A stretch of 64,000 nucleotides of DNA. Source: Brenneria rubrifaciens (GTDB lineage Bacteria > Pseudomonadota > Gammaproteobacteria > Enterobacterales > Enterobacteriaceae). The translations under genes and the position numbers were made by a program. Shown piece by piece: positions 1 through 8,230 of this stretch. The DNA is taken from NCBI RefSeq assembly GCF_005484945.1, contig NZ_CP034035.1, positions 3,348,001 through 3,412,000 of the forward strand. Direction: 5' to 3'. Position 1 is the first letter of the stretch, and every line of letters starts with the position of its first letter. The notes below the pieces were generated by a model that was not told the DNA's origin, made no database searches, and saw nothing but the letters and a program-made list of their open reading frames with translations.

Positions 1-1
1 C

Positions 2-337
2 GGCAACATCACGGTCTTGTACCTGACCAATGGCGGGCTCTCCATGATCCAGAGCTATCTGGACAAGCGTTGTACGCCGAACGGCTATAAGCAAGTCGAT
101 GTGCCGATGGCCGGGTGGGAAACCAAGCCTAGCGACAGCGTTATTAATGGCGTCAGCGTCCATCGCCGCCTACTCCGGCAATTTTGCCCTGCACAGTGGC
201 GCGAAGCGTTAATCGCGCCTGACCGCATCAACTTCTTTGATGTCTGGCTTGGACACAATTCTGAAGGTGACGGCTTGGGCCTAATCTCAGAGGACTTTTG
301 GAGCCGTCTGCCTATTTCTAACGAGGGAACACTATGA
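2..337 (+). CDS. 3' end of an unidentified gene (partial)
   Basis: The reading frame is open from the window edge, so about 111 C-terminal residues are visible and the true start lies outside. I do not recognise the family. The visible part is soluble-looking, with no membrane segment and no repeat; it is rich in Trp, Arg and Asp, with a segment WLGHNSEGDGLGLISEDFW near the end. Its TGA stop at 335-337 overlaps the ATG of the next gene (334-336) in an ATGA arrangement, which implies translational coupling and a shared operon with the reductase-aminotransferase. By inference it may belong to the same small-molecule pathway, but nothing in the visible part gives a reaction. Confidence 0.6.
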   Translation, partial: GNITVLYLTNGGLSMIQSYLDKRCTPNGYKQVDVPMAGWETKPSDSVINGVSVHRRLLRQFCPAQWREALIAPDRINFFDVWLGHNSEGDGLGLISEDFWSRLPISNEGTL

Positions 338-2853
338 AATTCGGTTTTATCGCCCATCCCACTTCCAGGGAACTGCTGCATCAGGTCAAACTGATTGATA
401 TGACTGGCCGTATGCTTGAGGAACAGGCCAACGGCTACGACCCTGCGCTTTGGCGTCAGCGCAATCTGGTTCCCTTCGTTGAATTCGGCCGCATAGTCAG
501 CGCCTGCGGCGCGCAATGCGATGGCATTTTACAATACATGCCATTAACGGCAGAACAGATGTTGAGCCAGCCAAAGCGTATCGCCGAGCGCGTGGTCGAA
601 GGCGTCAATGCGCTCAAAAACGAGGGCGCAGAACTGGTCGGGCTGGGCGGCTTTACGTCCATCGTTGGCAACCGCGGCCTACAGACACTCGAACGTACGC
701 AGGTTCCGGTAACCACCGGCAACTCGCTGACAGCGTATGCCGCCTATATGAACCTGCTGGATGTTCTGTCCGCCCTTAATATCCCGCCAGCGCAGTCAGA
801 CGTCGCCATACTGGGATATCCCGGTTCGATCGCCCTTGCTGTCGCCCGGTTACTGATCCCATTAGGATGCAGGTTGCGCCTGGTGCATCGGGATAAAAAA
901 CAGCAATCGGCCCTTCTGCTGGATTACCTGCCGGCGCAGTTGCACGGACAAGTCACGCTCTACGACAACGTGGACGATTGCTATGACGAAACCAAACTGT
1001 TCGTGGCCGCAACGTCCAGCGGCGGCGTGATTGATCCACTGCGGCTGGCGCCGGGCAGCGTGATCGTCGACGCGGCGCTGCCGAAAGACATGCAGCCAGG
1101 CTGGGAAAAGCGTGACGACATTTTGGTGATCGACGGCGGACTGGTATCCGCCTCCGACGCCGTAAGTTTCGGCGCTTTGGCGCTAGGGCTTGACCCAAAG
1201 CGCAACCTCAACGGTTGCCTCGCCGAAACCATCATCCTCGCGTTGGAGGGCCGGGCGGAGCCTTTTTCGATCGGCCGTGAATTGCCCGTTGAACGGGTGC
1301 TGGAAATTGGCCGTATCGCCGGGCGTCACGGCTTTACCCCCCGCCCCCTGACAAGTCATGGCGAAACGGTAAGCGAAGCGAAATTCCATAAATTACGGCG
1401 ATTCCACGGCGGCAAACAGCCAGCGGCCGTCTTCGATATAGGAGACGACGCTCAACACCTCCGCGCGGAAGTGCTGCGCTGTTTTGGCGAACACATCAAC
1501 CCCGTCTTGCAGGAATTCTATGCGTTCAATCATATCGAACGGGTGTTCAACCACGGGCAGGGATGCTGGCTCACCGATCTGGATGGCCGCCGCTATCTGG
1601 ATTTTTTAGCGGGATACGGTTGCCTCAATACCGGCCATAATCATTTGGGCGTGACCGCCAAACTACAACACTACCTCGCGCAGCAGCATCCCACCTTTGT
1701 GCAATATCTGTCCGCACCGCTGCATGCCAGTCTTCTGGCCAGGCGTCTGTCCACACTGACGCCGGACGGATTGGAACGCGTGTTTCTGAGTAACTCGGGA
1801 ACCGAAGCCGTGGAAGCGGCATTGAAACTGGCGATGGCCGCCAGCGATAAACCCACGCTGCTGTATTGCGCTAACGGTTATCACGGCAAAACGCTGGGGG
1901 CGTTGTCGGTAACAGGCCGCGAGAAGCACCGCCAGATATTTGAACCGCTGCTGCCCCACTGCGAGGAAATTCCGTTCGGCGACATCGCCGCCTTGCAAGC
2001 CCGGTTGCAAAAAGGAGATGTTATGGCTTTCATTATGGAACCCATTCAGGGAGAAGGCGGCGTCACCCTGCCGCCGGAGGGTTACCTCTCCGCAGTAAGG
2101 GCGTTGTGCTCCGAACATCAATGCCTGTGGATCCTTGACGAAATCCAGACAGGACTTGGCCGTACCGGAAAGATGTTCGCCTGCCAGTGGGAAGGCGTTT
2201 CTCCCGACATCATGGTGCTGTCCAAATCCCTTTCCGGCGGACTGGTGCCCATTGGCGCCACCCTTTCTTCGAAAGAAGTCTGGCAACGCGCCTACGGTAA
2301 TATCGATCGTTTTGCCTTGCACACCTCAACGTTTGGCGGAGGAAATTTTGCGGCGGCAGCGGCGCTGGCCTCACTGGATGTGATTGAACAGGAAGATCTG
2401 GCCGGCAATGCTCTTCTGGTCGGGGCGCATTTGCGGCAGGGGTTGGAAGATTTAGCCCGCAAGCACTACTTCATCAAAGAAGTCCGCGGGCGAGGATTAA
2501 TGCTTGCCATTGAATTCCAGAACGATGTATCGGGCGGTATGGACGCCTTCTTACGGGAAATGACCAGCAGACTGCCTGCCAAAGCCGCCGCAACCTATCG
2601 AATGATGCCCATGAAAGCGCGAGTACATCTGGAAGCCGCCATGAAAGAGCTGGAATCCACGATGTCGGACATGTTTGTGCTGCGCATCATGACCAAGCTC
2701 TCTCAGGAACACAACATTCTGACCTTTGTGACGGCGAACAATAACCGAGTGATGCGAATCCAGCCGCCGCTGGTTCTATCGCTGGACGAAGCCGAGTACT
2801 TCATCAAAGCGCTGAGTACGGTCTGCGAAGAACTCTCCACCTTTGAAGCATAA
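334..2853 (+). CDS. Bifunctional acyl-thioester reductase / class III aminotransferase (PigE/TamH-like)
   Basis: This is an 839-residue fusion. Residues 1 to about 340 align by eye with cyanobacterial long-chain acyl-ACP reductase: the start MKFGFIAHPTS, LGGFTSIV, TTGNSLTAYAA, an NAD(P)H-type loop GYPGSIALAVA near residue 160, and NGCLAETIILALEG. Cys295 in the last motif corresponds to the AAR thioester cysteine. Residues from about 390 are a PLP class III aminotransferase, with LDEIQTGLGRTG (Asp602) and LSKSLSGG (Lys631, the expected Schiff-base lysine). This order and length match PigE of prodigiosin synthesis (about 850 aa) and TamH of tambjamine synthesis. The expected reaction is acyl-ACP or acyl-CoA to aldehyde to primary amine, presumably in the cytosol. 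It is coupled to the preceding gene by ATGA overlap. No prodiginine genes are visible. Domain calls are strong; substrate and product are inference. Confidence 0.85.
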   Translation: MKFGFIAHPTSRELLHQVKLIDMTGRMLEEQANGYDPALWRQRNLVPFVEFGRIVSACGAQCDGILQYMPLTAEQMLSQPKRIAERVVEGVNALKNEGAELVGLGGFTSIVGNRGLQTLERTQVPVTTGNSLTAYAAYMNLLDVLSALNIPPAQSDVAILGYPGSIALAVARLLIPLGCRLRLVHRDKKQQSALLLDYLPAQLHGQVTLYDNVDDCYDETKLFVAATSSGGVIDPLRLAPGSVIVDAALPKDMQPGWEKRDDILVIDGGLVSASDAVSFGALALGLDPKRNLNGCLAETIILALEGRAEPFSIGRELPVERVLEIGRIAGRHGFTPRPLTSHGETVSEAKFHKLRRFHGGKQPAAVFDIGDDAQHLRAEVLRCFGEHINPVLQEFYAFNHIERVFNHGQGCWLTDLDGRRYLDFLAGYGCLNTGHNHLGVTAKLQHYLAQQHPTFVQYLSAPLHASLLARRLSTLTPDGLERVFLSNSGTEAVEAALKLAMAASDKPTLLYCANGYHGKTLGALSVTGREKHRQIFEPLLPHCEEIPFGDIAALQARLQKGDVMAFIMEPIQGEGGVTLPPEGYLSAVRALCSEHQCLWILDEIQTGLGRTGKMFACQWEGVSPDIMVLSKSLSGGLVPIGATLSSKEVWQRAYGNIDRFALHTSTFGGGNFAAAAALASLDVIEQEDLAGNALLVGAHLRQGLEDLARKHYFIKEVRGRGLMLAIEFQNDVSGGMDAFLREMTSRLPAKAAATYRMMPMKARVHLEAAMKELESTMSDMFVLRIMTKLSQEHNILTFVTANNNRVMRIQPPLVLSLDEAEYFIKALSTVCEELSTFEA

Positions 2854-2898
2854 GGTAATCTATTCGATATGACCTGTCGCAGACAGGGAATCAATAAA

Positions 2899-2927
2899 CC
2901 GCACTGGCGCAAACCGCGCCAGTGCGG
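2899..2927. terminator. Perfect 12-bp hairpin after the aminotransferase gene
   Basis: A 12-bp perfect stem (CCGCACTGGCGC and its complement) with a 5-nt loop lies 45 bases after the stop codon. On the + strand it is not followed by a T tract, while the minus-strand side is T-rich (TTTATTGATT). It is a plausible terminator or transcript-end stabiliser, but not a textbook intrinsic terminator in the + direction. Confidence 0.45.
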
Positions 2928-3031
2928 GCATGCGTCACCGACCATACCTCGGCTAGCGTAAACTCTCGTTACACCTTTCCCGATGCGCCGCCGCATAGAA
3001 GATTCTGTCATAAATAATACTTATTCGTAAT

Positions 3032-3060
3032 GGAACTCACTTTTCTTCCATAGCAACTCA
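3032..3060 (+). promoter_or_regulatory. Candidate hrp box (HrpL-dependent promoter)
   Basis: GGAACT, 16 bases, then CAACTCA. This agrees with the HrpL sigma-factor consensus GGAACC-N15/16-CCACNNA apart from the last base of the first element and the second base of the other. It lies about 150 bases before the chaperone gene, on the correct strand, and upstream of a chaperone-effector pair that is HrpL-regulated in Pseudomonas syringae. No other promoter-like sequence stands out in the 2854-3212 gap. Confidence 0.6.
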
Positions 3061-3212
3061 GAATTGAACGAAAGATAAACGTTCCCCCTTTCGGGTTTCG
3101 CCTATGAGCCTGAACTGAGGTTTCAATAAACCTTGCCCTAACTTACTTCGCGCCGCCAACTTCCTACCCTGAAGCTGACGGCTTTTTTACCACCATGACA
3201 GGAAAATACAAG

Positions 3213-3659
3213 ATGAGTCTGGAAACCTATCGGGCCCTGATAGATGGTATCTGCGACCTGGCCGAGATTCCCCGCAGCGGCGTGTTGTACGAACGCCCCC
3301 ATTTCGAAATCGATGGTGTCGATTTTTCCTTACCTTATGTCACACAGCCAGAGCCGGGTCACATGGCGATCCACACCGATCTGGGGGCGCTGCATAGCGA
3401 GTATTCGACACAACAATCCATCGCTCTGCTGAATATGAATTTTCACCTTTTCGACGCACCCTATGGCGCGGTGTTGGCACGCAATCCCAAAACCGGGAAC
3501 ATTCTGCTCATGGCCGCGGTCAGCCTTGAGCACCCCTCTGCGGCTACACTGTTGTCTGCGCTTTCTGCCTGCGCCGCCTTCGTTCACGAGTGGCGCGAGT
3601 CAACCGTCACAGGTTTTTCCCGTATGCCAGCCGCCGTTTCGCACGGTCAATCCTATTAA
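3213..3659 (+). CDS. Type III secretion chaperone, ShcM-like
   Basis: This is a small acidic protein of 148 residues placed directly before a HopM1-like effector gene, with 13 bases between them. Size, charge and position fit a class I (CesT/Shc-type) chaperone, a cytoplasmic dimer that binds the N-terminus of its cognate effector and delivers it to the type III apparatus. The alternating strands around FEIDGVDFSLPYV and GAVLARNPKTGNILLMAAV are consistent with that fold. I start at 3213 because AGGAAA lies 7 bases before it; an in-frame ATG at 3195 has no ribosome site. Expression is probably HrpL-dependent through the box at 3032-3060. The family call rests mainly on partner and size; direct similarity to ShcM is modest by eye. 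Confidence 0.75.
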   Translation: MSLETYRALIDGICDLAEIPRSGVLYERPHFEIDGVDFSLPYVTQPEPGHMAIHTDLGALHSEYSTQQSIALLNMNFHLFDAPYGAVLARNPKTGNILLMAAVSLEHPSAATLLSALSACAAFVHEWRESTVTGFSRMPAAVSHGQSY

Positions 3660-3672
3660 GAGGAACACAGAC

Positions 3673-5778
3673 ATGCGTATTAATAACACACAGCCACATC
3701 CACTCACACTGGGCGACCATCCCACTCAGACAAAGGCGTCCGACGTCGCGTCGACATCAACGGCCAATGTCCGCCCATCCAATAATCCTCCTCTGGTAAG
3801 CGGGCAGCGTGAACGCCCCGCATCCTTCAATGCCCCTCAACATCAGGCTTTAAAATTGCCGGAGCGTCATCAGGAACTCTTTGATAGTTACCGGTTGGAT
3901 CTGATGGAACGAGGCAGCCCGGACACGTCCCAGCTCAATAGCGCGCTTCCCCGCCTGTTAGGGGGTTTGCTGGAAGCCAACCCCGGTTCGCGTTTCGACG
4001 ATGTGGCGGCTTTTCTGCCAGGAATGTCGCCGCCGCCGCGCCTGACCGATCCCAGTATTGCCGACCGGCTTAATGAGATTGCGGCACGCAGTGAACCGCA
4101 TTTGCCCCCGGACGTGAAGGAAACCGCCAAGGTTTTCGTTGAATATGCAGGAAAGTTGGGCGACTACCTGGAACATGCTCATCTATTGCACGATACCGCG
4201 TTGCGCGAGCCGGACCTTAACCAGACGGATCGCGCGGACATCCGTCGCAGCCAGACATCGCTGGCGTCAACGGCGCGAGAGGCAATCAAGCGCGTCCCCG
4301 ACGCGTTTGAAACGAGCCAGAACAAGGTTAAAGCCAATATGACGCTGCTGGAACATGAGCTTACCGAGACCTCGCCTTCGGATGATCGTGTTAAGACGAT
4401 CCAGACAGAACTTAAAACTCATGAGCAGACGCTGTCGTTCCTGCAAGGCGTACAGGCCGACTATCAGGAGCATTCTAAGGTGAAGCATCTCGCTACCGTG
4501 CAGGCTCACCTCAATCTGGAGGATGTTCAGGAGCGCCTGTCCAAGCCGCTGCAAGCAACCGACAAAGGCAAAGTCATTATGGGGTCGGCTATCGTTCAGG
4601 GCGTTCAGACCTTCCTGCACCTGGGGGAAGTGCGCTCCTGGATGAACGTCGCCGCCAGCAACAAGATTACCCGAAACGACGCGCTGGGTTATCTGGGGCG
4701 GGCAGTGATGGCCGGCAGCGTCACCGGGTTCGCACACGAAGCTGTCGGCGGACTGACGAAACCCATTCTGGAAAACGGTTTGCAGGCATTGGGGGTCCCA
4801 GGGCTTAAACCCATCAAGGCTGATACTATCGTACCCAAACCCCTGCGTTCGGCAGTAGGCGAGTACGGCGAGGTGGTGAAAAAATCTTCTCACACCCTGG
4901 CTGAGGAAACGAGCAAAGCGGATCAAGAACGTCAGCAGGTAAGCAACAAACAATTACGCAGCGATACCGTCCTGGCACTGGGGGATTCGATGGCCTTTAT
5001 CCCGCGCAGCGCCCTTCAGGCAATGCGTCAGGGCATTGATGATGTCAGCGCCACGAATCTGTCAACGCCGCATTTTCTCTCGTTATTCGGCGCTCTCGGT
5101 TCCGCTGCGGCAGGCGCGATTAAGGCGATGGTGCAACTTCATACCACCTATACCGATCCTCAGGGACGTAAATTCTCAATCTTCGAGCCGCAGAAGACCT
5201 CCCAGACGAGCATCGGCGACAAACTCAAGCAGAGCCTGGACCTCACGCAAGAAAGGGTGCGCAGCAATTTCTATAGCAAAATGGCATCGGCGGTACAGGG
5301 TTCGCTCTTGACCGATCTGACGCCGGAAGCCAGCAGCTCGGCATCGCTCAGCGCCGGACAGCGTTCCACAAATGCTTTACTTGGGATGACAGCGCCGATC
5401 ACCTATCTATCCTCTATCTACAGCAATCAGGCCGTTCCTGCGGAGATAAAAGCGCGCAAAAAGCAAATCGAACCAGGCGATCGCCTTGCCAACGCCGCGT
5501 TCAACATCGCAGCCCAACACCGGACCCAGCTCCCGCGTGCGACCAGCGAGAACAGCCGTCTTCGCCCGCTGGAGAACACTTACCACGCATTGCGTGGGGT
5601 GTTACAGGTCGCGCCCCAGGCCACCACCGAGGCGATGAGTCTGCTGGATCGCGGTGTAAGCCAAGGCATGCGTCGGATTGCCGCCGCTGTAACGGCCGAC
5701 AAACCGGCATCGAACGGGACCGTAGATAACCAACCGGCACCGTCAGCCGGTGGCGGGGAAACGGCCACGCGCTCATAG
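3673..5778 (+). CDS. hopM1: Type III effector, HopM1 family
   Basis: The protein has 701 residues, against 712 for P. syringae HopM1. Conserved blocks are seen in order: HLGEVRSWM near residue 320, GFAHEAVGGLTKP near 353, a following stretch ending GEYGEVVKKS, YTDPQGRKFSIFEP near 493, and RSNFYSKMASAVQGS near 530 followed by SASLSAG. The first 60 residues are rich in Ser, Thr, Pro and Asn with no Sec signal, typical of a type III secretion signal. In P. syringae HopM1 is injected into plant cells, acts at trans-Golgi/early endosome membranes, promotes loss of the host ARF-GEF MIN7, and suppresses defence while wetting the apoplast. The start at ATG 3673 has AGAGG before it and follows the chaperone in one operon. 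Function in this organism is inferred from the family. Confidence 0.88.
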   Translation: MRINNTQPHPLTLGDHPTQTKASDVASTSTANVRPSNNPPLVSGQRERPASFNAPQHQALKLPERHQELFDSYRLDLMERGSPDTSQLNSALPRLLGGLLEANPGSRFDDVAAFLPGMSPPPRLTDPSIADRLNEIAARSEPHLPPDVKETAKVFVEYAGKLGDYLEHAHLLHDTALREPDLNQTDRADIRRSQTSLASTAREAIKRVPDAFETSQNKVKANMTLLEHELTETSPSDDRVKTIQTELKTHEQTLSFLQGVQADYQEHSKVKHLATVQAHLNLEDVQERLSKPLQATDKGKVIMGSAIVQGVQTFLHLGEVRSWMNVAASNKITRNDALGYLGRAVMAGSVTGFAHEAVGGLTKPILENGLQALGVPGLKPIKADTIVPKPLRSAVGEYGEVVKKSSHTLAEETSKADQERQQVSNKQLRSDTVLALGDSMAFIPRSALQAMRQGIDDVSATNLSTPHFLSLFGALGSAAAGAIKAMVQLHTTYTDPQGRKFSIFEPQKTSQTSIGDKLKQSLDLTQERVRSNFYSKMASAVQGSLLTDLTPEASSSASLSAGQRSTNALLGMTAPITYLSSIYSNQAVPAEIKARKKQIEPGDRLANAAFNIAAQHRTQLPRATSENSRLRPLENTYHALRGVLQVAPQATTEAMSLLDRGVSQGMRRIAAAVTADKPASNGTVDNQPAPSAGGGETATRS

Positions 5779-5904
5779 CCGGGCAATTTGAAGTCGCTTT
5801 TGGTGTATCAGGGATTTATTGTTCCATTGCGGAGCACCGTTACGTGAACGGATAAAGCACTATCCTGATGATTTGGGCGATTAACGTTGATACGGAAGGC
5901 GCCT

Positions 5905-6655
5905 TTATTGCTTTGCCCCCGCCTGCACTTTCGGTTCGTAAAACAGGCGGGTGGCCTTCTGGCGGTCGAGCCATGCGGCGATGTCGGGGTCCTCGACCCG
6001 CTCGGTCACGAGTATCAACGCGGGACATTTTAGCGCAGCGCGCAGCGTGCTCAGCGCGAAGCGGCCCGTCGGCGCCACATCCTGAGCGTCCTCGGCGATC
6101 TGACGGTCAAGCCCGCCGAAACTCGCTAGAACCCCGTCGAGTCCCTTGATTTTCAATTGCCTCAAGATCGCCTCATCTTGGGGCCGAATGCTTAGCCCGA
6201 GCGTCAGCACCCGGCGCAGACTGCCGCGCAGTACCACCGGCGAGGCAGTCAGTACCGACACTCCCCGGCGCAGCGTGCCCGGAGAAACCCCGGTAATATC
6301 GACCCCCTGAAGCAGAACCCGGCCCTTCTCCACCGGCTCGGCGCCGGAAAGCACCCGCGCCAATGTTTCCGTATCCGTTCCCGGCGGCAAGATCGCCCAC
6401 CCCCTCGAATTGGTCAGGCGCATAACGCGCCCCGCAAGGCAGCACCACCAGATCGCCAGGATAAAGCGTCGCGTGCCGCCCGACGACAAGCTGGATACGC
6501 TGGTGCTGGCCGATGGAGACCACACGACCGAGGATAAGTTGCCCCGCCGTCGCAGCGGTGACGTCGGCATTGATCCCGGCGACGAGCGCGGGGTCGATAC
6601 GCCGGGTGGAAAAAGCCCATTTAGCCTGGGCGATAGTCGAAATGGAAAAGGTCAT
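5905..6655 (-). pseudogene. Fused remnant: N-terminus of a DUF-type protein joined out of frame to a degenerate ABC ATPase
   Basis: From ATG 6655 an 84-residue segment (MTFSISTIAQAKWAFSTRR through ARYAPDQFE) looks like the N-terminal part of a conserved hypothetical protein. Near 6402 the recognisable sequence jumps frame and becomes the tail of an ABC transporter nucleotide-binding domain. There AILPPGTDTETLARVL occupies the Walker A position but lacks the Gly-Lys-Ser/Thr core, followed by EKGRVLLQGVDITGVSPGTL. The signature and Walker B positions (APTGRFALS, ALILVTERVED) are also eroded. The simplest reading is a deletion that removed the end of one gene and the membrane part of a transporter, leaving a frameshifted fusion. 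It lies 22 bases after the hydrolase gene, so the two were probably one operon. Confidence 0.6.
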
Positions 6656-6677
6656 ATTGGTTTTCTTGTAACGGGGG

Positions 6678-7496
6678 TCAGGCAAGCACCCGGGCGGCAA
6701 GACCTCCCCTGCGTGCGCAGAGGGCAAAGTTGTGGCCGCTGTCCGGCAGGACCGAGAATGTGACGTCGGGAATGATCCCATGCGCCCGCGCAGCGGAGGC
6801 AAAGGCCGCGGCATAGGTTCGAGCTCGGGCCACCCGGTCACAACCTTGTATTGCATCGAGCAACGGATCGGCACGCAGTGCCGGATCACGCTCGGTGTCC
6901 TCAGCGCCGACGTAGAGCCGCAACGGTAAGCGAAGGTATTCGGGAAGCTGCACCCGGCAGATCGCGGCTATATCGGTCCGGTCCGGCCCCGGCTTGCCGC
7001 CCCCATCCCCCAGGCCAGCGGGGAAGGCAATGCTGGTATCGGGCAGGCAATACCAACCTGCGGCGGCGACATGCAGTCGAGCGATGCGTTGCGGGTAGAG
7101 CATGGCGAAGCGGTGCGGGAGTTGCGCGCCCCCCGAGAAACCGAACAGCTCTACCCGCGTAGTATTGATGCCGATGCTTTGAAGTTCCATAAACAGCGCC
7201 AACAACGCGTGATCGGGACGGCGCGCGCCGATGCGTTGAAAGCCCGGCCAGTCGGTTTGCGAAAAACGCGGCGCGACCAGCACTCGCCCCGACGTCAGGG
7301 CATGGACGGCGAACGCCTCACGGATCGCCCGGGCATCGCGAGATATCCCATGCAACGCCACCAACGGCGGCAGGTCGGATCGCATCTGTTCCGGGATCAG
7401 GACCCAGGCACTTAACCGACCCTTGGGGAGATACAAGCGCAAAACCTCCTGACGGAAAGATCTGCACACCGGCGGAGCATCCTGCCATGCGGCCAT
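6678..7496 (-). CDS. Alpha/beta hydrolase (esterase/phospholipase-like)
   Basis: The protein has 272 residues and carries an alpha/beta-hydrolase fold: an oxyanion-type LVALHGISRD near residue 50, the nucleophile elbow GFSGGAQ near 120, and a C-terminal DSGHNFA with the likely catalytic His. It resembles poly-hydroxyalkanoate depolymerase-like or carboxylesterase-like proteins; the substrate is unknown and no signal peptide is seen. The start is uncertain. The best ribosome site (AGGAAGGT, 7522-7529) is spaced for ATG 7512, which is out of frame; the in-frame ATG is 7496, inside an octamer repeat. The next gene downstream is a broken transporter remnant, so this gene may itself be on the way to loss. 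Confidence 0.65.
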   Translation of the reverse strand: MAAWQDAPPVCRSFRQEVLRLYLPKGRLSAWVLIPEQMRSDLPPLVALHGISRDARAIREAFAVHALTSGRVLVAPRFSQTDWPGFQRIGARRPDHALLALFMELQSIGINTTRVELFGFSGGAQLPHRFAMLYPQRIARLHVAAAGWYCLPDTSIAFPAGLGDGGGKPGPDRTDIAAICRVQLPEYLRLPLRLYVGAEDTERDPALRADPLLDAIQGCDRVARARTYAAAFASAARAHGIIPDVTFSVLPDSGHNFALCARRGGLAARVLA

Positions 7497-7512
7497 GCGG
7501 CCATGCGGCCAT
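7489..7512 (-). repeat. Three tandem octamers ATGGCCGC spanning the hydrolase start
   Basis: On the minus strand the unit ATGGCCGC occurs three times in a row (7512-7489), followed by a partial fourth unit beginning ATGGC. Each unit supplies an ATG in a different frame (7512, 7504, 7496, 7488). Only the 7496 ATG reads into the hydrolase. The ATG best placed for the ribosome site, 7512, reads a short out-of-frame peptide. Gain of one unit or loss of two would put 7512 in frame. Confidence 0.8.
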
Positions 7513-7529
7513 GAACATAGACACCTTCC

Positions 7530-8230
7530 TTATCGTTTAGTGATAGGAAAATTGTTACATTTTATTATTAATTGAAAATCTTTATTAGCATCAGTTATTG
7601 CATGAATTTTTTTTGATCGTTCGATGAAACATTCAGAGAGGCATCGCTATTGATACGCGCCCGGCAAAATCGTAATGATGCGCTGAAACCTTCGAACGAC
7701 CCGCCAGCGTCCCCAGCCATAACTCGCTGACACCAATGCAATGAAACCCCGATCGTCAGGCACGCAGACCACCAGTTGGGATCTGGGGTATGAAAGGTTA
7801 CAGTTATGCTGCTCACGGTTGGACGCTAGCAAGGTTTTTTCTGACGCTAAAGTAGCAATACAAAAAGGCAGGAAATGGCCGAAGAGAATAGCCGGCTTTG
7901 AAGCGGAGTCCGGCGGCAGACGCTCCGCCTGCCGCTTCTGTTTGCGAACGGTGCAGGGGTGATGGCTTTAGCCTGCCGGATAATCAGATCGGAAAGTGCC
8001 ATGACAAGCGCGCCCAGGTTGAGACTCAGGCTCTATGCTTGTCATTGCCTTTATTTGATCCCAGCAACAATCCGCAACGTGTTGCCGCCCTGTTTGTTTG
8101 GCCTCAATTCTGGTCTTAAAAAGGCTGGCTTTGGGTGGTTTTCAGTGGATTTCGCTTGATGCTCAACAGAGCGATTACCCTGTTGAATCAGAGAGCTACA
8201 GACATCAGTGAATATCTATAGAAAAGAAAC
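7530..8230. other. Gene-free stretch between the hydrolase and tRNA-Gly
   Basis: About 700 bases hold only short open frames with no recognisable similarity, no convincing ribosome sites and no family motif. The first 100 bases are strongly AT-rich and probably include the hydrolase promoter. I see no inverted-repeat ends, transposase fragment or copy of the tRNA 3' end. It reads as decayed or non-coding accessory DNA. Confidence 0.5.

Noticed and set aside
4267..4953. 228-codon minus-strand frame inside hopM1
   Set aside because: Shadow of the effector gene; the + strand frame carries the conserved HopM1 blocks.
7900..7935. GC-rich partial inverted repeat (GGCGGCAG / CTCCGCC)
   Set aside because: The arms do not pair well enough to support a terminator or repeat element.
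7647..8159. Several overlapping frames of 60-75 codons
   Set aside because: They lack ribosome sites and similarity to known families, and they overlap one another on both strands.
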